Source: Microseira sp041929235 (GTDB lineage: Bacteria > Cyanobacteriota > Cyanobacteriia > Cyanobacteriales > Aerosakkonemataceae). From it: a stretch of 64,000 nucleotides of DNA. How positions within the stretch are numbered: the first letter of the stretch is position 1; each line of letters begins with the position of its first letter. Made by a program: the position numbers and the translations under genes. The stretch covers positions 1 to 64,000 of the forward strand of contig NZ_JBHFNP010000228.1 of the NCBI RefSeq assembly GCF_041929235.1, given 5' to 3'. Below are positions 16,796 through 25,586 of the stretch, piece by piece. Below the pieces are notes generated by a model. It worked only from the letters and a program-made list of their open reading frames with translations, made no database searches and was not told the DNA's origin.

Positions 16796-19645
16796 TTAGC
16801 AACGATTGTATCGTTTTCTGTTTGCCGCTAGGAAAAGCGCGATCGCGCTCAACCCGATCGCCATTCCCGGTTCTGGGATGCTGGTATTGAGAGGATTATT
16901 AGGTTTATTCAACCGCTCTTTACCATTTTCCACCTTACGGTCGAAGCGGTCGGCAGCTGCTTCTGCTTTTTTGAGTGCTTCCCGTTGTTCGTCGTTGACG
17001 AGAACAATCATGGAAGAATAGGGCGTGACTATTTTATAGGTTTTTGCGATCGCATGTATCCCATCAAGTTGCCCTAGTTGTTTCCCATCAATTTGCTTAC
17101 TCAATCCCTGCACCAGCATTCGCGCCGCAAATGGTTCAAAACCCGGCGAGGTTGTTGCGGCATCGGTGGCTTTTTCCAAATACCAAGCATAACCATCTAC
17201 TACACTTACCACCGTAGGTTTAATTTCAACTTTTTCCTTTGTTTCTGCATTTGCTACAGGTTGAACTGGAGGCTGAATTTGTTTCGCAAAAGCTGCCGTT
17301 GTCGCTAAACGCTGCAATACTTCCGGCAAGGAAGTCGATACCCCACCGCCACTATCTTGAATTGCTTTTAAGGTAGCATCATCATAAGCAGGCGGTAAAG
17401 AACCCAAATGCACCAACCACAAAGGAGCAGACATTTTTGGCACATCCTTGCTATTATCGGACAATTCGTAACTGCCCTCATCCGTCACCAGTAAAATATC
17501 GTCGTAGGTTTTATTTCCCTGCAACTGTACAAACTGGCGCAACATTTCCTTAATTTGTAGCGTGCCGTAAAACGTCTTTTTGCTGAGATTAAACTTGCGA
17601 ATATCCTCGATAAATTCAGGTTCTCCGCCACCCGCAGCGGTTACGTACAACTCTGCTTGATTATTAGCTAAAACTTTTTGCTTCAACCAATCGAATGTTT
17701 TGGCTAATTCTTGCTTTTGGTTTCCCATACTGCGAGAAGTATCGAGAATGACTGCAAACCGCTTACCTTGTGGTAAAACATAATCGCGATCGCTTAGAGG
17801 TTTGGCAGTAATTCGGTAGCCATTAATATCAACCTGATGCCAGCTAGATGATTGGGAAGATGCTGGCAAAGATGCCTCTAACCAATCTTTTTCAAACCCC
17901 TGAATTGCTTTGCCATTGCGGATGCGTTGGGTGTCTTTTGTCCAGAAAATATTGCGTTTTTCGCCTAATTTAGGAAGTTGCCACCCATTTTCAGAACGCA
18001 TCACTTTATAAGTCAACCACAAATGCATTTCTGTAGGTCGATTATTCGAGTTATTTCTTTCCCAAGTTCCTAATTTTGGCGGAATGGGAAATGCACGCAA
18101 ACGATAGTGTCTGGAACCAACTTGTTCTAACAATGCCGGATCGACTGGACGTTCGCGCCGTACTTGGGAATTATAAACTTTTTGGGCAGCCCCGCGCGGC
18201 GAAACGGTGAAAGGAAAGCGCGAGGAAAGTTTATCGGTATCTCCTAACCAAATGCCTGCGATCGTTGCACTTTCTGGCAAAGAGAAAGAATAGAAGATTT
18301 CCTCAACATCAAAGGTTTGGTTGTTGTAAACTTCGTAAATTTCTACATCTGCCCAATTTCCCTGTTCTTTAATTGTCACTGCTTGTTTTTTCAACCAGAC
18401 CTTTTTCTGATTAATATTTAACAACCCAGCTTTGGCATCATCCAAAATTGCGGTGGATTTCAAGGCGCGTTGAACTGCTTCCCGTTCTCCTTTTTGCAGG
18501 GGGGTATCGAAGAACTGAGCATAGAGTTTTTCGGCTTTTTGGTCGTCGGTGCGATCGCCTTGATATAAAAAGGGAGAAATCAGTTGATTATAACTGTTCT
18601 GCAACCCCTGTAAAATCGGTTCTGGCAACTTAAAAACATCGCGATACATCCCGTGAATTTGGTTACTTTCCTCCCAAGTACCGAGATAGCGATAGGAAGA
18701 TAAGTAACCATTCACCAATCCCTGACGGATATCTTCCGACTTGGCAAGGAGTTCTTGTCGTTGGTTATCTGTTTTTGGCGGATTTTCTAACAGCTTAAAC
18801 GCTTGAATTTGCGGCTGTTGTTGCAACACCATAAACAGCAGCATCCAAATTGCTACTACACCTAAAAATATTTGTGCTGTTTTGTTGCCTCCGTTTTGAG
18901 CAGCAAAAGCGCGTAAAATGCGCTGTCCTGAATGAACGTATAATGCTGCCAAACCAGAAGGCATTGCCAAAAACAAACTAGCGCTTACAGCAAAAAGAAT
19001 TGTGAAAGTGGGTATCGTCCAAAGTGCTGACCAGAAATAATGAGTCAATTGCCACCAAAACGCTTCTAACCATCGAAAAGAAAAGAACGCCGCCAGCAAA
19101 ACACTTGCCGCAGGTACTGCATAAAACAGCAGCAAAACTCCCACATATAACCCCACAAAAAGCATCAAGCTATGTGCTGCTAATTGCGCCCAAGGTAACA
19201 GAATAATTGCGATCCGCGATCGGTAAAAACGCAAATACAGATCGTTTTCTTTTCCCAAATATCCCCAAAGTAGTTCTACAACAAAGGCAAAAATGCAAAT
19301 AATTACCGTGCCTACAATCAGATTACTTGCTGGGGTAAGTTCCCGCAGCACGAATAAACGGACAATACAAAGGAGAAAAAAAGGAGCCTCTACGCCATAA
19401 AATAGACGCATTAACTCTAAAGGACGTTTGCGAAATTGCATCCAACCGCTCAAAGTGCAAATTGTTGGTACTGCAATTAACCCAACTAGCGTAATTAAAA
19501 ATTCCCGTTCGATCTCCCCCGCAAAAGTTGCTTTTGCCAAGGGAATGCCAATAAAAGGCAATATCCCTACATAAACAACTAAAAGAAACGTGAGATTCCA
19601 CAACCAAAAAATCCCGTGGAATGCGACGTGCAGTAAGGTTTTCAT
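16796..19645 (-). CDS. PEP-CTERM integral membrane protein with VIT/VWA-like region (TIGR02921 type)
   Basis: I take ATG 19645 (MKTLLHVAFHGIFWLW) as start; a GTG at 19702 would add 19 residues. Roughly eight membrane helices fill the first 270 residues. A soluble part follows, with a beta-rich region (EDIFYSFSLPESATIAGIWL-like) and a VWA fold with MIDAS motif ILDTSRSMG. The end is a PEP-CTERM sorting signal: SIPEPGMAIGLSAIALFLA then RKR. PEP-CTERM proteins are sorted by exosortase systems. The function of this large family is not known. Confidence 0.85.
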   Translation of the reverse strand: MKTLLHVAFHGIFWLWNLTFLLVVYVGILPFIGIPLAKATFAGEIEREFLITLVGLIAVPTICTLSGWMQFRKRPLELMRLFYGVEAPFFLLCIVRLFVLRELTPASNLIVGTVIICIFAFVVELLWGYLGKENDLYLRFYRSRIAIILLPWAQLAAHSLMLFVGLYVGVLLLFYAVPAASVLLAAFFSFRWLEAFWWQLTHYFWSALWTIPTFTILFAVSASLFLAMPSGLAALYVHSGQRILRAFAAQNGGNKTAQIFLGVVAIWMLLFMVLQQQPQIQAFKLLENPPKTDNQRQELLAKSEDIRQGLVNGYLSSYRYLGTWEESNQIHGMYRDVFKLPEPILQGLQNSYNQLISPFLYQGDRTDDQKAEKLYAQFFDTPLQKGEREAVQRALKSTAILDDAKAGLLNINQKKVWLKKQAVTIKEQGNWADVEIYEVYNNQTFDVEEIFYSFSLPESATIAGIWLGDTDKLSSRFPFTVSPRGAAQKVYNSQVRRERPVDPALLEQVGSRHYRLRAFPIPPKLGTWERNNSNNRPTEMHLWLTYKVMRSENGWQLPKLGEKRNIFWTKDTQRIRNGKAIQGFEKDWLEASLPASSQSSSWHQVDINGYRITAKPLSDRDYVLPQGKRFAVILDTSRSMGNQKQELAKTFDWLKQKVLANNQAELYVTAAGGGEPEFIEDIRKFNLSKKTFYGTLQIKEMLRQFVQLQGNKTYDDILLVTDEGSYELSDNSKDVPKMSAPLWLVHLGSLPPAYDDATLKAIQDSGGGVSTSLPEVLQRLATTAAFAKQIQPPVQPVANAETKEKVEIKPTVVSVVDGYAWYLEKATDAATTSPGFEPFAARMLVQGLSKQIDGKQLGQLDGIHAIAKTYKIVTPYSSMIVLVNDEQREALKKAEAAADRFDRKVENGKERLNKPNNPLNTSIPEPGMAIGLSAIALFLAANRKRYNRC

Positions 19646-19795
19646 GCTTACACTCCAATAAGCGGATAACAGCGCCTCTGGGATAGATGCCGTCACCGAC
19701 ACTATACCCTTATTTTCCTCACCGCAAGAAGGATAATTTTGGGATTTATTGGAGAAATTTGTTACAAAAATTTACATTTATTTGACGCAGGATGA

Positions 19796-20046
19796 ACCAA
19801 GAAACCGGGTTTATTTGTAGAAACCCGGTTTCTTGGGGTAAGTCCTATTAATTTGATGCAGGATGAACCAAGAAACCGGGTTTCTTTTTTTCAGAGAAAC
19901 CCAGTTTCTTTGCGTAAGTCCTGATTTAGTTTGTAGAAACCCAACAACCCAAGACTAATACATTGGGTTGAGGTACGAAACCCAACCTACAAGCTACGAC
20001 CTGTAGGGGCAATTACCAATTACCAATTACCAATTACCAATTACCA
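19796..20046. repeat. Tandem AAACCCGG elements and taattacc repeat
   Basis: Two copies of a unit beginning gcaggatgaaccaagaaacc (from about 19788 and 19857), each containing the gaaaccgggttt/aaacccggtttc palindrome, are followed by a stretch of caattaccaattacc units at 20012-20046. They fill the gap upstream of the PEP-CTERM gene and downstream of the NYN gene. Confidence 0.75.
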
Positions 20047-20175
20047 ATAAAAAAATTTATTTGATAGCCGCTGAGATTATTTTTATGATAAAAAACCGAC
20101 AGTTTGAAGCATGAAGAAGAAAGTATAAATTTAACTTTCCTGCTTCATCCTTCATCTTTTAACCTCGTCGATTTT

Positions 20176-20796
20176 TCATTCTTTATAATCGCTATCTTTG
20201 TGGTCATCCATCAAGCCAATTCCAGACAGGGGACGATAGGTATATCCGCCATGACGGGGAGTTTTTTGGATATCATCCTTAATCTGTTCCAGGTCAATAT
20301 AGCGGTCTGATACGTTGATCAAACTATCGCTTGTCATCGATCGCAAACTTACCACTTCGACGCGGACGCCGCGATAGCTAACCGCATCGACTGCATAGGC
20401 AAGATCGCCATCGCCGCTAACCAAAACAGCCGTATCGTATGACCCTACTAAAGCCATCATATCCACGGCAATTTCTACATCCAAATTGGCTTTTTTAGAA
20501 CCATCGGGTAATTGCACCAAATCTTTGGCAATTACTCTATACCCGTTGCGCCGCATCCACAATAAAAAACCCTGTTGCTTTTCATTAGTGCGGTCAACAC
20601 CCGTATAGAAAAACGAACGCAGCAGTCGCGATCCGGCAGTTAAGCGAACCAGCAACTTTGTATAATCGATTTCTATGCCTAGTTGCAGGGCGGCATAAAA
20701 TAAATTAGAGCCATCGATAAAAATGGCGACGCGACCTCGATTTTCCAAAACCTGTTCTGGCGTGAATACCGAGTCTCTTTCCAAATTATTCAACAT
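20176..20796 (-). CDS. LabA-like NYN domain protein
   Basis: 206 residues with a PIN-like NYN fold. The metal-binding Asp residues are in VAIFIDGSNLFY (near residue 25), DVEIAVDMM (near 107) and VLVSGDGDLAYAV (near 123). The family includes Synechococcus LabA, needed for negative feedback of circadian output, and many probable ribonucleases. Whether this copy is the LabA orthologue cannot be told from sequence alone. It lies downstream of metG on the same strand. Confidence 0.85.
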   Translation of the reverse strand: MLNNLERDSVFTPEQVLENRGRVAIFIDGSNLFYAALQLGIEIDYTKLLVRLTAGSRLLRSFFYTGVDRTNEKQQGFLLWMRRNGYRVIAKDLVQLPDGSKKANLDVEIAVDMMALVGSYDTAVLVSGDGDLAYAVDAVSYRGVRVEVVSLRSMTSDSLINVSDRYIDLEQIKDDIQKTPRHGGYTYRPLSGIGLMDDHKDSDYKE

Positions 20797-20889
20797 GGTT
20801 GTTATTCCTCGTTTTTTATCAAATCAATCAATTAATCCTATCGATTGTTGCATTTTCAGCATCTACCGATGGTAGGGACTTGAATCAGA

Positions 20890-22494
20890 TTACGCACCTG
20901 TTGGTGCTAGTTCCAGACGCCCAAACACGGGGCGGGGTTTGTTTAATGTCTGACCGCCAGTTAATATACCCCATTTAGCATGGGTAGCGAAGCTGGCTGC
21001 AACAGCTATTTGCGTTTTGTCATCCAAGTTGATATCGAAACTTAATTGTTGATAAATGTCATTGGCGATATTGGGTACGATGGGCGACAGGAGATATGCC
21101 GCCAGCCGCACCGATTCTAGAACCGAGTACAATACTTGCTCGACTGCTGCTTGCTGTTTTTGCTTGTAAAGCGTCCAGGGCGCTTGCTCGTCGATATACT
21201 TGTTCCCGGCACGAAGTAGGGCTAAAATGGCTGCTGTGGCGTCGCTGAACGCAAGTGCTTCGTATGCTTGCGCCACTTGCTCTCCCAGGGTTATCCCCAT
21301 CGCTTTTAACCCATTTTCTGCCGGAATATCATCACCAGAGAGGTTGGGAACCTTTCCGCCGCAATATTTGTGCGTCATTGATAAAGTCCGATTGAGCAAA
21401 TTTCCCAAATTGTCTGCTAAGTCGGCATTGAGGATATCAACAAACCGAGTTTCGTTAAAATCTCCGTCCCGACCAAATTCAATTTCTTTGATGAAGTAAT
21501 AACGTACCGCATCAGCACCATAGCGGTTAACCAACGCCACCGGATCGATGGTGTTACCCAAACTTTTGCTCATTTTCCGTCCATCTTTGGTCAAAAAGCC
21601 ATGAACAAAGACTCGACCGGGCAATGGCAGACCGGCAGACATGAGCATAGCAGGCCAGTAGAGGGCATGGAAGCGTAAAATATCTTTGCCGATCAGGTGT
21701 AAATTGATCGGCCACCATTTAGATAAAGCATTTTCGAGAGTTGGTTCATCTTCCGGATCGAGTAAAGCAGTCACGTAACCCAATAAAGCGTCAAACCAGA
21801 CATAAAGGATATGGTTGGGGTCAACCGGCACGGGGAAACCCCAATCAAAGTTTACCCGGGAAATGGAAAAATCTTGCAGCCCTTGGCTCATAAAGTTCAA
21901 TACTTCATTGCGGCGGCTTTCTGGTTGCAGAAAGTCGGGACGCTCTTGATATAGTTTTTCCAGTTGGGTTTGGTACTTAGAAAGTCGGAAGAAGTAATTT
22001 TGCTCGTCCCGCCATTCAGTTTTTTTAGTTGGGTGCAGGGGGCAAAATCCTTCTGGCAAAAGTTCCCGTTCTTCTTTAAACTCTTCGCAGGCTACGCAGT
22101 AGAAGCCTTTTTGCTGCCCTAAGTAAATATCCTCCCGATCCCATACGCGCCCAAAAAATTCTTTCACAATATTGTGATGGCGAGGAGCCGTGGTGCGGCT
22201 AAAACGGTCATACTGAATATTTAGCTTAGGCCACAAAGCCTCAAACCCTGCGGCAATTTCATCGCAGTGTTGCTGGGGGGTGAGTCCCCGCCCTTGCGCC
22301 GCCTGTTGAATTTTCAACCCGTGTTCGTCAGTTCCGGTAATTAACAGCACATCGCGCCCTTGCAGTCGTTGAAACCGCGCCACTATATCCGCTGCGATCG
22401 TTGTATAAGCGCTGCCAATATGGGGTAAATCGTTTACGTAGTATAGAGGCGTTGTCAGAGCAAATGCGTTTTTATTTTTATCTGTATAATTCAT
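20890..22494 (-). CDS. metG: Methionyl-tRNA synthetase
   Basis: Charges tRNA-Met. The class I motifs are HIGS (in NDLPHIGSAYTT, near residue 24) and KMSKS (in DGRKMSKSLGNTID, near 305). The connective peptide has an incomplete Cys set (YCVACEEF and GFCPLH). ATG 22494 (MNYTDKNKNAFALTTPLYY) is preferred over TTG 22500. About 534 residues, the short form without the C-terminal tRNA-binding domain, as usual in cyanobacteria. Confidence 0.95.
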   Translation of the reverse strand: MNYTDKNKNAFALTTPLYYVNDLPHIGSAYTTIAADIVARFQRLQGRDVLLITGTDEHGLKIQQAAQGRGLTPQQHCDEIAAGFEALWPKLNIQYDRFSRTTAPRHHNIVKEFFGRVWDREDIYLGQQKGFYCVACEEFKEERELLPEGFCPLHPTKKTEWRDEQNYFFRLSKYQTQLEKLYQERPDFLQPESRRNEVLNFMSQGLQDFSISRVNFDWGFPVPVDPNHILYVWFDALLGYVTALLDPEDEPTLENALSKWWPINLHLIGKDILRFHALYWPAMLMSAGLPLPGRVFVHGFLTKDGRKMSKSLGNTIDPVALVNRYGADAVRYYFIKEIEFGRDGDFNETRFVDILNADLADNLGNLLNRTLSMTHKYCGGKVPNLSGDDIPAENGLKAMGITLGEQVAQAYEALAFSDATAAILALLRAGNKYIDEQAPWTLYKQKQQAAVEQVLYSVLESVRLAAYLLSPIVPNIANDIYQQLSFDINLDDKTQIAVAASFATHAKWGILTGGQTLNKPRPVFGRLELAPTGA

Positions 22495-22500
22495 GGACAA

Positions 22501-22850
22501 ATGAAAATCTAACCGGCGAAACTGTTTTTAATCATACATGAGTGTCATCATTCCCTTATTTTATTGTTTATTCTTTTAACTTGCTGCACCTCATGCCATT
22601 AGAATCTGGTATAAAAATATACTATTTAACATACTGCGACGGCTACCCGACCGTGGAAAAAATGCAAAATAAATCGCGGCCTGGAATTTACATCCCCTGG
22701 GATCGGTACAATATAACCCTGGTGGCAATTTCGGCAAAGCCAAAAAGGAAAAGTTTCTCTATCTAGGGGTATTTGTCAAGTCAAGTAGTTTAAAGTTAAC
22801 AAAAGTTTAGGTATGTTTGCAAAAACTTTTGCTGTCGATTTTGTCAACCC
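22501..22850. other. Divergent intergenic region
   Basis: Separates metG from the divergent acyltransferase gene. A 74-codon frame (22542-22766) has no ribosome site and no recognisable relative. I see no repeats or RNA structure worth naming. Confidence 0.5.
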
Positions 22851-23573
22851 ATGTTTTCTTATAGTCCACTGTTGATTTCTCAATCGTTTCTCGCTGCTAC
22901 CGGCACGCGGTTGTTTCTCCACCATCAGGATCGCATCCCGGAAGCTTCTGCGGTGCTGGTGGTCAGCAATCACCGCAGCTTTATGGATGCGCCGGTACTG
23001 ATGGCGTCTGTGGGGCAACCGATTCGTTTTGCTTGCCATCACTACATGAGTCAAGTGCCGATTTTGCGGGAATTTGTCAAGCGCTTGGGGTGCTTTCCCT
23101 TAGATGAACCAGGACAAGGACAGCAGCGGTTTTTTAACCAGGCGACTCAACTGTTGCAGGCGCAGCAAATGGTCGGGGTGTTTCCGGAGGGTGGAAAACC
23201 GATGGTGAAATTAACTCAAGCTGACCAAATGCAGAAGTTCCACAAGGGATTTGCTCATTTAGCGTTGCGATCGCCTGTAAAAGAATTGGCGATTTTGCCG
23301 GTAGCGATCGCTTCAGTCGAAGAAACCGTCAATTCCGCATTTCCCCTGAAGCTGTTGAGTTTGTTTGACCCCGCCGAACCCCTATTCGACCAACCCGGAT
23401 GGCATCCTCTGGTAATATATCGCCGCGTCAACGTGCTGATTGGTCGCCCTTGTTGGATAACTCAGCAAGAACGAGAAAAATACCACGGCAAACAGGCGAA
23501 AGCAGTCGTTGCACAAATTACCCAACATTGTCAGACTGAAATTGGTCAACTGCTTGATCGAGGATGCTATTAA
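22851..23573 (+). CDS. Acyltransferase of the PlsC/LPLAT superfamily
   Basis: 240 residues. The catalytic H-x4-D motif is SNHRSFMDAPV (near residue 42), with a substrate-binding FPEGGKP near 117 and a conserved LAILPVAIAS segment near 147. It differs from the PlsC in the lipid cluster. It is followed after 36 bases by an alpha/beta hydrolase gene. The pair mirrors the two domains of plant phytyl ester synthases, which esterify phytol and make storage lipids, and Synechocystis slr2103 belongs to that acyltransferase group. A role in neutral lipid or phytyl ester synthesis is inference. Confidence 0.82.
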   Translation: MFSYSPLLISQSFLAATGTRLFLHHQDRIPEASAVLVVSNHRSFMDAPVLMASVGQPIRFACHHYMSQVPILREFVKRLGCFPLDEPGQGQQRFFNQATQLLQAQQMVGVFPEGGKPMVKLTQADQMQKFHKGFAHLALRSPVKELAILPVAIASVEETVNSAFPLKLLSLFDPAEPLFDQPGWHPLVIYRRVNVLIGRPCWITQQEREKYHGKQAKAVVAQITQHCQTEIGQLLDRGCY

Positions 23574-23609
23574 GCGGAAACCCTTTCATCCAAAATCCAA
23601 AATTGAACG

Positions 23610-24443
23610 ATGCCAGAGATTAAAAGTCATCCCTGCTTCCTGACGCCCAAATCGCTCAAACCAGAGTATCCCCTGTTCGTTTTTTTACCAGGAATGGATG
23701 GTACGGGTCAGTTGCTGCGATCGCAAACCGCCGGTTTAGAAAAAGGTTTTGATATCCGCTGTTTGGCAATTCCGCCGGATGACTTGACCAGCTGGGATGT
23801 ACTGGCAGACCAAGTAATTGCCTTGATTGAAGCCGAAGTTGGAAAAGACCCCCAAAGGTCAGTTTATCTATGCGGCGAGTCGTTTGGGGCTTGCTTGGCA
23901 ATCAAAGTAGCAATCCGCGCGCCTAAGCTGTTTGAACGGGTGATTTTGGTTAACCCAGCGTCTTCTATCAGTCGCCGCCCTTGGATGTATTTTGGCATCC
24001 CCCTGACTCGAATTGTACCGGAATGCTTTTATCACTTCGGTTCGTTGATCGGGTTGCCGGTATTAGCCAATTTGGAAAGGATAGCACCGCGCGATCGCCA
24101 AGCGCTGATGGACGCCGTACAAATGGTTCCCCAAAAAACCGCCGTCTGGCGGTTATCTTTATTGAAAGAATTCGACGTTGACGATAACCAATTGCGTCGC
24201 ATCAACCAACCCGTACTCGTGCTTGCCGGTGCTGCGGATCGGTTGTTGCCTTCTTTATCAGAAGCTGAGCATCTTGTCAAGGTTTTACCCAACGCTGAAA
24301 TGGTGGTGCTACCCCATAGCGGTCATGCTTGCTTGCTGGAGAGGGACGTTAACCTGTACGAAATTATCAAGGAGCGGAAGTTTTTAGCTTGTGGGGACAG
24401 GGTTTGGGCGTCGAACCATCAGGTTCTGAATTGGACAGTTTAA
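23610..24443 (+). CDS. Alpha/beta hydrolase
   Basis: 277 residues. The oxyanion region is LFVFLPGMDGTGQLL, the nucleophile elbow LCGESFGACLA (Ser near residue 92), the acid VLAGAADRLLP (Asp near 211) and the base HSGHACLLE (His near 239). It is most like the N-terminal hydrolase half of plant esterase/acyltransferase fusions, and the upstream gene encodes the acyltransferase half. The 36-base spacing suggests one transcript. tRNA-Lys follows 60 bases downstream. Confidence 0.83.
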   Translation: MPEIKSHPCFLTPKSLKPEYPLFVFLPGMDGTGQLLRSQTAGLEKGFDIRCLAIPPDDLTSWDVLADQVIALIEAEVGKDPQRSVYLCGESFGACLAIKVAIRAPKLFERVILVNPASSISRRPWMYFGIPLTRIVPECFYHFGSLIGLPVLANLERIAPRDRQALMDAVQMVPQKTAVWRLSLLKEFDVDDNQLRRINQPVLVLAGAADRLLPSLSEAEHLVKVLPNAEMVVLPHSGHACLLERDVNLYEIIKERKFLACGDRVWASNHQVLNWTV

Positions 24444-24503
24444 GAAAATCTGTCGGATAGTATCTTAGCTCAAGCGAAATCTGTTATGATAGCGATCCGC
24501 GGC

Positions 24504-24575
24504 GGGTGACTAGCTCAATGGTAGAGCATCGGACTCTTAATCCGCTGGTTCAGGGTTCGAGCCCCTGGTCACCCA
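24504..24575 (+). tRNA. tRNA-Lys (anticodon CTT)
   Basis: A 72-base cloverleaf. The acceptor GGGTGAC pairs with GTCACCC, the D stem is GCTC/GAGC, the anticodon loop CTCTTAA gives CTT, the T arm is CAGGG-TTCGAGC-CCCTG, and the discriminator is A. The position-27/43 pair of the anticodon stem is mismatched. A toxin-antitoxin pair lies just downstream, so the locus may be an insertion hotspot. Confidence 0.9.
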
Positions 24576-24610
24576 TAATCGCTCGCATTAATCGCCCAAT
24601 GCCCCAATCC

Positions 24611-24665
24611 CCCCAGGTTGAAACCTGGGGCTAGACAAACGAAGCCCGCCTGCGCGGGCTTTTTT
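24611..24665 (+). terminator. Two hairpins ending in a T-run after tRNA-Lys
   Basis: Hairpin one is ccccaggtt/aacctgggg (24611-24630). Hairpin two is aagcccgc-ctgc-gcgggctt (24642-24661), followed by TTTT, which is a standard intrinsic terminator. A related sequence (agaccgcctgcgcggtct) lies inside the MITE-like element near 27948, so the terminator stem is itself part of a dispersed repeat. Confidence 0.8.
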
Positions 24666-24719
24666 AATGGGAGGCGATCTAGCATAAGATGTACCTGGAT
24701 ATTGGCAGGTTAAACATAA

Positions 24720-25118
24720 ATGGCAGGCTATTCCTTAAATTTACCGATTCAGTTAAAGCAAAAAGTACAAGAATATGCCACGCAACAAGGCATTTCTATA
24801 GATGAGTTTATTCTGTGGGCTGTAGCGGAAAAAGTAGGTCAATTAAGCCAGCAATTCGATGAAGCGAGATTTCCGGAGATTACATATTATCGCGGTGCTA
24901 GCGGTCAGTTAGTACCAGTGCTGCGGGGAACTCGTTTGCGGGTGCAAGTTGTTGTAGTTGCTTCCCAAAAATGGGGTTTATCGTCGAATCAAATTGCTCT
25001 TGAGTATGGGATTACTGAGAAACAGGTGAATGAATCGCTGGCATTTTATGCTGCTCATAGAGAGGAAATAGACGAAGCGATCGCATCTGAGCAAACTTTG
25101 GAAGCAGCCAATGTCTAG
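24720..25118 (+). CDS. DUF433 antitoxin-like protein
   Basis: 132 residues in two parts. The N-terminus looks like a ribbon-helix-helix protein (YSLNLPIQLKQKVQEYATQQ, then SIDEFILWAVAEKV). The C-terminal DUF433 domain reads YYRGASGQLVPVLRGTRLRV, then YGITEKQVNESLAFYAAHRE. Such proteins pair with DUF5615 PIN-like toxins. The toxin gene overlaps its 3' end by 8 bases, typical of toxin-antitoxin operons. Autoregulation by the DNA-binding half is expected but not shown here. Confidence 0.85.
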   Translation: MAGYSLNLPIQLKQKVQEYATQQGISIDEFILWAVAEKVGQLSQQFDEARFPEITYYRGASGQLVPVLRGTRLRVQVVVVASQKWGLSSNQIALEYGITEKQVNESLAFYAAHREEIDEAIASEQTLEAANV

Positions 25119-25467
25119 TCCAAAGTTGCACCTGGATGCCGATACATCTATTAAAGCGCTGCATCAAGCTTTAGTTTCTCGCGGTCACGATGTCACTCGC
25201 ACACCAACTGATTGGATGCCCTTGGATGCCAGCGATGAGATGCAGTTGTTAGGGGCGACAGCGCAAGGACGGTGTATTTTTACTTTCAATATTCGCGATT
25301 TTTTAGTATTAGCTGAACTTTATTCCCAACATGGCGGTATTATCCTGGCTGCCCAAAATAGTTGGACACTTTCTGAGTTAATTTCTGCTTTGGATCGTTT
25401 GTTATCAGAGACGCAAGCTTCTGACTGGGTGGGACAAGTACGCTGGCTGAATCAATGGCGAAGGTGA
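25111..25467 (+). CDS. DUF5615 PIN-like toxin
   Basis: 118 residues with the Mut7-C/PIN-like layout: LHLDADTSIKALHQAL (Asp near residue 9), SDEMQLLGATAQGRCIFTFN and DFLVLA (Asp near 69). Family members are thought to be RNases neutralised by DUF433 partners. The overlap with the upstream gene indicates translational coupling. This pair is intact, unlike the PIN genes at 55.6-56.3 kb. Confidence 0.85.
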   Translation: MSSPKLHLDADTSIKALHQALVSRGHDVTRTPTDWMPLDASDEMQLLGATAQGRCIFTFNIRDFLVLAELYSQHGGIILAAQNSWTLSELISALDRLLSETQASDWVGQVRWLNQWRR

Positions 25468-25586
25468 GCGATCGCGCTTGATTGGTAGAGTGGGGTGGGG
25501 GCGGGATGCGTCGCATAAACGCTCGCCTTAGTTGGTCATGGCGTTAGTGTTATTCTGCAAGTAGAGAAATCAGCCTGTTAAAGCCC

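Noticed and set aside
22542..22766. 74-codon frame between metG and the acyltransferase
   Set aside because: No ribosome site and no recognisable motif, and composition is like intergenic DNA.
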